From: a virus
IMG/VR virus record: IMGVR_UViG_3300012936_000238
Location: 1-20,627 of that record
Strand: one strand, 5' to 3'
DNA: 20,627 nt
A model generated the notes under the pieces. It had not been told where the DNA came from, searched no databases, and worked only from the letters and a program-made list of their open reading frames with translations. The position numbers were made by a program, and so were the translations under genes. The first letter of the stretch is position 1. Every line of letters begins with the position of its first letter. Positions 16,401 through 20,627 of this stretch are shown here, one piece after another.

Positions 16401-19400
16401 ACCCTACTGAATTATCAATAGAGGAAATACCTACTTATCAAGCAGATAGATTTGACCCATCTGCATCTTTTGATGTTGATGGTGATTTTGCTCTTGCAGA
16501 TGCAATAGACTATAGACCAAAATGTGCTCGTCTACTATCATCATCTCCAGATGCAAATGTTAGGTCAGCACCAGATATTTCTGATATAACTAATAATCCA
16601 TTCTCGTATGGAAACACTACATTTGAAGGTAATGATGCAAATCCTTTAGACCTTGCAAAAATAGGTTCTAATATATTTGTAAATTATGAACATTATTTAC
16701 CAAGAATTGATAGAATATTTTTAACAAACCAAGGAGAGTTTGAAGTTGTAAAAGGTGAACCTAGTGAAAAACCTAAAAAAGGTGCAAAGGTTGATAATGC
16801 AATTGAGATTGCAGAATTATTCATACCAGCGTTTACTCCAGTAGTCGGAGATATAATATCGAAGTTAGTGCATCACAGACGATACACTATGAGAGACCTT
16901 GATGGTATACAAAAAAGATTAACACAATTAGAAACTGCTGTTTCACTTTCTATGTTAGAAGAGAAAACAGAAACATTACAAGTTTTAGATGACGAAGGTT
17001 TTGATAGATTTAAATCTGGTTTTGTTGTAGATGCATTTAAAGGTCATGGGGTAGGAGATGTATTCCATCCAGATTATGGTGTTGCAATAGACCAAGCAGA
17101 AGGACTTGCAAGACCATCTCATAGAACAAATTATTTTGATTTAAGTTTTAATAGTGGTACATCATCAAACATAACACAAAGTGGTGATTTACTTACTTTA
17201 CCATTTACCGAAGTTGCACATATTACTTCTAATAAAGCATCACAACAAGTAAATGTTAATCCATATGATGTTGCAAACTTTGTGGGTAGAATAGAATTAA
17301 GTCCAGACAAGGATGTCTGGCATGACATGGAAACTCTTCCTAGTATTACATCAAACAATGAAGGAAACTATGATGCAATATTAGCTGGAATAGAATTAGG
17401 AACAGTCTGGAATGACTGGCAACATTCATGGTCTGGAAGACCTATTGAAACTAGAGTTACAGATGAAGTACAAGAAACATTTTTTGGTTCTGGAGTTGCA
17501 ATGGACGAAAGAGAACTTGTAGAAGAACAACAAAGAACAGGAAGACAAAGAAGAGGTCAAAGAGGAAGAGAAGGTAGGAGAGGTATTCGTACTACAATTA
17601 CAAGAACAATTCCTACAAGAGCAACTAGAACAGGTATTATCTCAAATGTTGTAGAAGATATAGTAGAAACAAGAAATGACAGAGTAGTGGCTGTTTCTGC
17701 AATTAATTTCATGAGAGAAATTGATATTACAATTACAGGTGAATTACTAAAACCAAACACTGCATTAAATGTATTTTTTGATAATGTCAAAGTAAATGCA
17801 CACTGTACTCCAGCATCTGCAACTTATGGTGTAAGTGGTGGAACTTCAAAGGGAACTCAGTTAGTAACAGATTTCCAAGGTAAATTAAATGCAACATTCT
17901 CAGTACCTAATAATGATACATTAAGATTTGAAACAGGTGTAAGAACACTTAAAGTTACAGATTCAACAACAGTAGATGGTGCATTATCAACTACATCTGG
18001 ATTTGCAAACTTTATGGCAAATGGTTCATTAACATCTACACAAACAGAAATAATATCTACAAGAAATGGTAGAGTAGTACAAGAAACAGTAAACGAATCA
18101 AGAGCAAATCAACTAGTAACAACTAGTTCATCAACAGAATGGATTGACCCTCTTGCACAATCATTCCTTATAGAAAAAGAAGAAGGTGTATTTGTAAACT
18201 CAATAGAAGTGTTCTTTAGTGCAAAAGATGGTGGTGGATTACCAGTAACATGTTCAATTAGACAGATGTTGAATGGTTCACCAACTCAAAAAGTATTACC
18301 TTTTGCAGAAAAAACTTTATATCCAAGTGAAGTATCAGTTAGTGCAAATGCACAAACAGCTACTAAGTTTACCTTCCCAGCACCAGTATATCTAAATCCA
18401 AATACAGAATACTGTTTTGTGCTTGAGTCAAACTCAAATGCATATCTAACTTGGGTTGGTCAAATGGGTGATTTTGATGTTCATACAAAAGAACCAATCG
18501 ATAGACAACCATACGCAGGTGTATTATTTAAATCACAAAATAGTTCAACTTGGAGTCCAGAACAATTACAAGATTTAAAATTTAATATTAATAGATGTAA
18601 GTTTACTCAATCATCTGGTAAAGTCATATTAGAAAACAATGCAATACCAGCTAAAAAGTTAAAGAATAACCCAATAGAAGTTGTAGGTTCTAGTGATAGA
18701 GATAGAATAAGAGTATTCCATAGTTCACATGGTATGTACGATACAGACTCAAGTGTAACTATAACTGGTGTTGTAGGTGACAAAGATAATGGTATAAAAA
18801 CTCTTACAGAATCATCATCTGGAACAGGTGTAATTGGTACTTATACAGTAAGTAAAGATGGTAATGGAAATGGTAAAAATGCATCATTTGATATTACACT
18901 TGATACTACTTCTAATATATCTAATGTTATAATCAATGACCCAGGCGTAGGTTTTGCAGTAAACGAAACAGTTACAATTACACAAGCTGATGTGGGTGGT
19001 TCTGGTTCAACAACATTTGCAACATTAACAGTTACAGCAGTAGAACAAACTTTAGGTGGAATACCAATTAGTAAAATTAATACAACACATAACAAAGCAG
19101 TAAAATCATTTGATTTAGACTCTTATGAAATAGATATTAATCTAGGTAGTGGTAGTGGAGCTACTCATGGTGGTGGTACTGCAAATGTGAAAGGTGGTGG
19201 TAATAATGTTACTGCAACAGAAAACATGTACTATGATGTATTGCATACTTTAGTACCTAATATTATTTATCCTAAGACAGGAATAACATCTGAAATATTT
19301 AGAACTAGTACAAATACACCACAGGGTACTTCATCAAGTTATTCAAGAAATAATACAAGTGAAACAGTTATTCTAAACGATAATAACTTTATGACTACAT

Positions 19401-19972
19401 CTGGTATAGTTGCATCTCAGATAAATGAAACAGATAATATGTCATCTCAGAAATCATTTAAATTAGAATTAGATATGATATCAACATCTGATTTTGTATC
19501 ACCAATTGTTGATATAGGTTCTATAGGTGCAAATACAGTCATGAATAGAATTAATCATGTAAGTTCATCTAGTGACCTTTCAGCTAATAATACATTTATA
19601 GACCCAACAGAACCAGAAGGTGATAACAACGCTGCAATTTATTGTACAAGATTAGTACAATTAGAAAATCCAGCATCACAACTCAAAGTTATTTTTGATG
19701 GATTTAGACCAAGTGGTGCAGCCGATGGACAAATAAAAACATACTTTAAATTATTGAAATCAGATAGTACTCTTCCACCAGAAGAATTAGGTTGGACAGA
19801 ATTTGCAACTACAAATGTACCAGATGCAGATTCAAGTAAGTTTAGGTCATATGAATATGATGCAGATAATCTAGAAGAGTTCATAGGATTTTCAATTAAG
19901 ATTGTGATGAAGAGTAAAGATACTACACAACCATGTGGTATCAGAGCATTTAGAGGACTAGCACTTGCCTAA
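13499..19972 (+). CDS. Giant virion structural protein at the gp9/gp10 position (DUF4815-like N-terminus)
   Basis: A 2157-residue baseplate or fibre-attachment protein. It begins at GTG 13499, nine bases after AGGA (13486-13489). The N-terminus, TDLNVSPYYDDFDESKSFHR then ARELTQLQSILQNQIERFGS, is characteristic of the DUF4815-type structural proteins of marine T4-like phages. A central helical block (~1125-1200) has RRYTMRDLDGIQKRLTQLET then FKSGFVVDAFKGHG. Next is an unusually basic Arg/Gly stretch (~1345-1380). A conserved block DPLAQSFLIEKEEG lies at ~1548, and a Gly-rich linker at ~1883-1905. The C-terminal domain (RLVQLENPASQLKVIFDGFR; IKTYFKLL) is also typical. Beta modules shared with gp7 and gp8 fill the spaces. 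It sits where T4 has genes 9 and 10. I infer a peripheral baseplate role linking wedges to fibres; exact equivalence to gp9 or gp10 is unproven. Confidence 0.8.
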   Translation: MAQKTDLNVSPYYDDFDESKSFHRVLFKPSAAIQARELTQLQSILQNQIERFGSHMFKEGAIILGARTNYDNQYFGVRVEDLNPNGSGVSATESFRADSVGKFYKGLTSGVIGKVVNTSQKTTDDNLTLHVKYQATGNSGSTFFTEFQDGETLDEVTQDANGLGGYTSAGSANQFKVFSVAGSIDVGSMVGSAASISEGIIYTRGMFVKVPAQTIILEKYSNTPSFKVGVDIAETLTTYSEDNSLLDNAQGSSNENAPGADRLKVQLVLAKKSLTATDSTDFIELMRLEGGEVVRKQEITEYNRLQETLARRTFDESGDYTLQPFTLGFREHFNDLSNNGVFTSTDTPAGNINKFVSVISAGKAYVRGFEVDKQTPTFLTIDKARTVKSRTSVASPFRIGNFLKIFNVSGQPDIGASGSLDAFSTVNLYDTAGGSVANNAAEGSGQHIGFARVRAYEQFDSSNDSLHLFDVQMFTKLTTASVSFSKGQKIKGVTSGATGIVAEAVSSGTTVLVHSVVGTFQIGETVRKHQNASGGVAIQSNGIRNYDIGAIRKVFQDRASGTFQEFGADVRLEDNFTITGQGTVTVDGDSSNDTIEGIASRFTSELVEGDKLLLSNGATTNVISITDNDTVVVSDISGTTGDIISGNIVRQRAKFYNPDQTVAISGLPNTGIKEISAVQSEVIRRQFLEVTNGSGQVTLTASDGTFNTFSEDDYHVSSVASNGAKISISSSDIANQGTSAITISNLPASQTVKVIATVTRTSVSSASKALVQGACVVVGTSNSTSTYGNSYSHKDITLGVGDIYTIRGIFEGGNSISSGGGTLSTNPVPPSFTYTADSGGNALSTGGTEVVGNVSGARGILIENAGNELGGTNVCYFYYKENSPLFQNGEGITFNDSGSKSGVISNLSAGSKNITDNFILDDGQRDGFYANGKLTRKESAPAPTNSIMVVFDYFTHSSGNHFRGVSSYPTELSIEEIPTYQADRFDPSASFDVDGDFALADAIDYRPKCARLLSSSPDANVRSAPDISDITNNPFSYGNTTFEGNDANPLDLAKIGSNIFVNYEHYLPRIDRIFLTNQGEFEVVKGEPSEKPKKGAKVDNAIEIAELFIPAFTPVVGDIISKLVHHRRYTMRDLDGIQKRLTQLETAVSLSMLEEKTETLQVLDDEGFDRFKSGFVVDAFKGHGVGDVFHPDYGVAIDQAEGLARPSHRTNYFDLSFNSGTSSNITQSGDLLTLPFTEVAHITSNKASQQVNVNPYDVANFVGRIELSPDKDVWHDMETLPSITSNNEGNYDAILAGIELGTVWNDWQHSWSGRPIETRVTDEVQETFFGSGVAMDERELVEEQQRTGRQRRGQRGREGRRGIRTTITRTIPTRATRTGIISNVVEDIVETRNDRVVAVSAINFMREIDITITGELLKPNTALNVFFDNVKVNAHCTPASATYGVSGGTSKGTQLVTDFQGKLNATFSVPNNDTLRFETGVRTLKVTDSTTVDGALSTTSGFANFMANGSLTSTQTEIISTRNGRVVQETVNESRANQLVTTSSSTEWIDPLAQSFLIEKEEGVFVNSIEVFFSAKDGGGLPVTCSIRQMLNGSPTQKVLPFAEKTLYPSEVSVSANAQTATKFTFPAPVYLNPNTEYCFVLESNSNAYLTWVGQMGDFDVHTKEPIDRQPYAGVLFKSQNSSTWSPEQLQDLKFNINRCKFTQSSGKVILENNAIPAKKLKNNPIEVVGSSDRDRIRVFHSSHGMYDTDSSVTITGVVGDKDNGIKTLTESSSGTGVIGTYTVSKDGNGNGKNASFDITLDTTSNISNVIINDPGVGFAVNETVTITQADVGGSGSTTFATLTVTAVEQTLGGIPISKINTTHNKAVKSFDLDSYEIDINLGSGSGATHGGGTANVKGGGNNVTATENMYYDVLHTLVPNIIYPKTGITSEIFRTSTNTPQGTSSSYSRNNTSETVILNDNNFMTTSGIVASQINETDNMSSQKSFKLELDMISTSDFVSPIVDIGSIGANTVMNRINHVSSSSDLSANNTFIDPTEPEGDNNAAIYCTRLVQLENPASQLKVIFDGFRPSGAADGQIKTYFKLLKSDSTLPPEELGWTEFATTNVPDADSSKFRSYEYDADNLEEFIGFSIKIVMKSKDTTQPCGIRAFRGLALA

Positions 19973-20180
19973 GATTAAAGGAAAAGAACATCTTGTCAAG
20001 GATGAGTTTAGTAAAGCAGTTATAAATACTGATAAGAATGCTTATGCATTATACAAAAAAAGACAAACTATAATGCAAATGAAAAACAACGAGATACAAG
20101 AACTAAGAACAGAAATGTCGGAATTAAAAGTAATGATGACACAAATATTGGATAAATGTAATGGCGAAGAATGTAAGTAA
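19965..20180 (+). CDS. Short coiled-coil protein, function unknown
   Basis: A 71-residue basic protein starting at TTG 19965, overlapping the end of the giant gene by eight bases, with AGAGGA at 19952-19957 seven bases upstream supporting that start. The N-terminus (PKIKGKEHLVKDEFSKAVIN) is followed by Tyr/Lys/Arg-rich residues, then a probable coiled coil from ~35 to ~65 (MQMKNNEIQELRTEMSELKV). It resembles small proteins found beside structural genes in marine T4-like phages, but I cannot name a function. The oligomeric helix suggests a virion connector or assembly factor. Its 3' end overlaps the next gene by 20 bases. Confidence 0.8.
   Translation: MPKIKGKEHLVKDEFSKAVINTDKNAYALYKKRQTIMQMKNNEIQELRTEMSELKVMMTQILDKCNGEECK
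20021..20028 (+). promoter_or_regulatory. Possible late promoter box inside the coiled-coil gene
   Basis: An exact TATAAATA lies within codons for Val-Ile-Asn-Thr, about 130 bases before the fibre gene start. It could drive that gene, but the codons may be conserved for the protein, so coincidence is quite possible. Confidence 0.35.
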
Positions 20181-20627
20181 TAACGATACCTTAGAAGTAT
20201 TAAGACAGTCTTATAACGACCTCGTAGATGAGGTTGGTGGAATAGGTACACTTAGAACAAGTCAAAAAGGTTCTTTAGTAGATTCTATTAATAGTATTAT
20301 TGACCAGTATTTCTTTTTCCAAGACTTTGAATATAATGGTTCAGATGGTTCAAGTTCAAATAGAACATTTAGTGGTGCAGATAACTTTGGTGAAACACTA
20401 CAGTATTCTGTTAACAGACTATTAGTATTTAAGAATGGTGTACTACTTAGAAGTGGTACAGACTATTCTGCAACCAATGGTACAAGTATTACCCTACAAT
20501 CATCAGCTGCAAACTCAGACATTATAAGAATTACATCCTTTACAGGTTCATACGAAGGTGTTGCTGGTGCAACTCAAGGTGCAGTAACACAATGGACTAA
20601 GACTGGTGCTGGTTCTATTTACAATCA
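20161..20627 (+). CDS. Fibre-like virion structural protein (3' partial)
   Basis: The reading frame opens at ATG 20161 and runs past the end of the window (155 complete codons seen). The N-terminus, NDTLEVLRQSYNDLVDEVGG, is a helical segment typical of the front of marine phage tail-fibre or virion proteins. Residues ~50-125 form a beta domain: FEYNGSDG, RTFSGADNFGETLQYSVNRL, LVFKNGVLLRSGTDYSATNG, SITLQSSAANSDIIRITSF. This domain recurs in fibre-type proteins, and a relative occurs in the gp7-like protein (~517-560). The gene overlaps the coiled-coil gene by 20 bases, with a weak GGA at 20150-20152 as ribosome binding site. Its place after the gp9/gp10-like protein supports a fibre or fibre-attachment role, but the receptor-binding part is outside the window. 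Confidence 0.75.
   Translation, partial: MAKNVSNNDTLEVLRQSYNDLVDEVGGIGTLRTSQKGSLVDSINSIIDQYFFFQDFEYNGSDGSSSNRTFSGADNFGETLQYSVNRLLVFKNGVLLRSGTDYSATNGTSITLQSSAANSDIIRITSFTGSYEGVAGATQGAVTQWTKTGAGSIYN

Noticed and set aside
1-20627. tRNA genes, CRISPR arrays, insertion sequences or attachment sites
   Set aside because: I found no cloverleaf-like sequence, regularly spaced repeat array, transposase or flanking direct repeats. The window is a continuous structural gene cluster.

Overview
The window looks like part of the late virion-structure region of a tailed phage with a T4-type contractile tail (marine T4-like myovirus). All supported genes are on the + strand. They are tightly packed, often with TAATG stop/start overlaps. 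The DNA is AT-rich, and later genes use mostly AGA for arginine. The baseplate set (gp27-like hub, gp5-like spike, gp25, gp6, gp7-like, gp8) and exact TATAAATA late-promoter boxes point to the T4 superfamily. The very long, module-rich wedge proteins resemble those of marine cyanophages and SAR11 phages. The host cannot be named from this sequence; an AT-rich marine bacterium is a reasonable inference.

Layout: (1) 1-1374, the 3' part of a gp27-like baseplate hub gene. (2) 1375-2016, an accessory island: a 139-base non-coding gap with three copies of an 11-base repeat, a 46-codon membrane-type ORF, and a complete aspartate 1-decarboxylase gene (panD). (3) 2017-4289, a gp5-like central spike with no recognisable lysozyme domain, followed by an unrecognised helical protein. 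(4) 4298-6585, gp25 and gp6, closed by an intrinsic terminator. (5) 6668-7138, a small beta-rich structural protein. (6) 7151-11983, a very large gp7-like wedge protein. (7) Tandem late promoters at 11979-11996, then gp8. (8) 13499-19972, a 2157-residue structural protein at the position of T4 gp9/gp10. (9) A short coiled-coil protein, and the start of a fibre-like protein that runs off the window.

The hub and spike proteins would form the tail tip, while gp25, gp6, gp7 and gp8 would form the wedges around it. The giant protein and fibre would form the baseplate periphery that contacts the host. The metabolic enzyme PanD lies between two hub genes. It makes beta-alanine from aspartate, the precursor of pantothenate and coenzyme A. 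Its autocleavage site and active-site residues all align with E. coli PanD without a gap, so it looks functional. It is coupled to a tiny membrane ORF and associated with a repeat that also occurs inside the panD coding sequence. This island is the most unusual part of the window.
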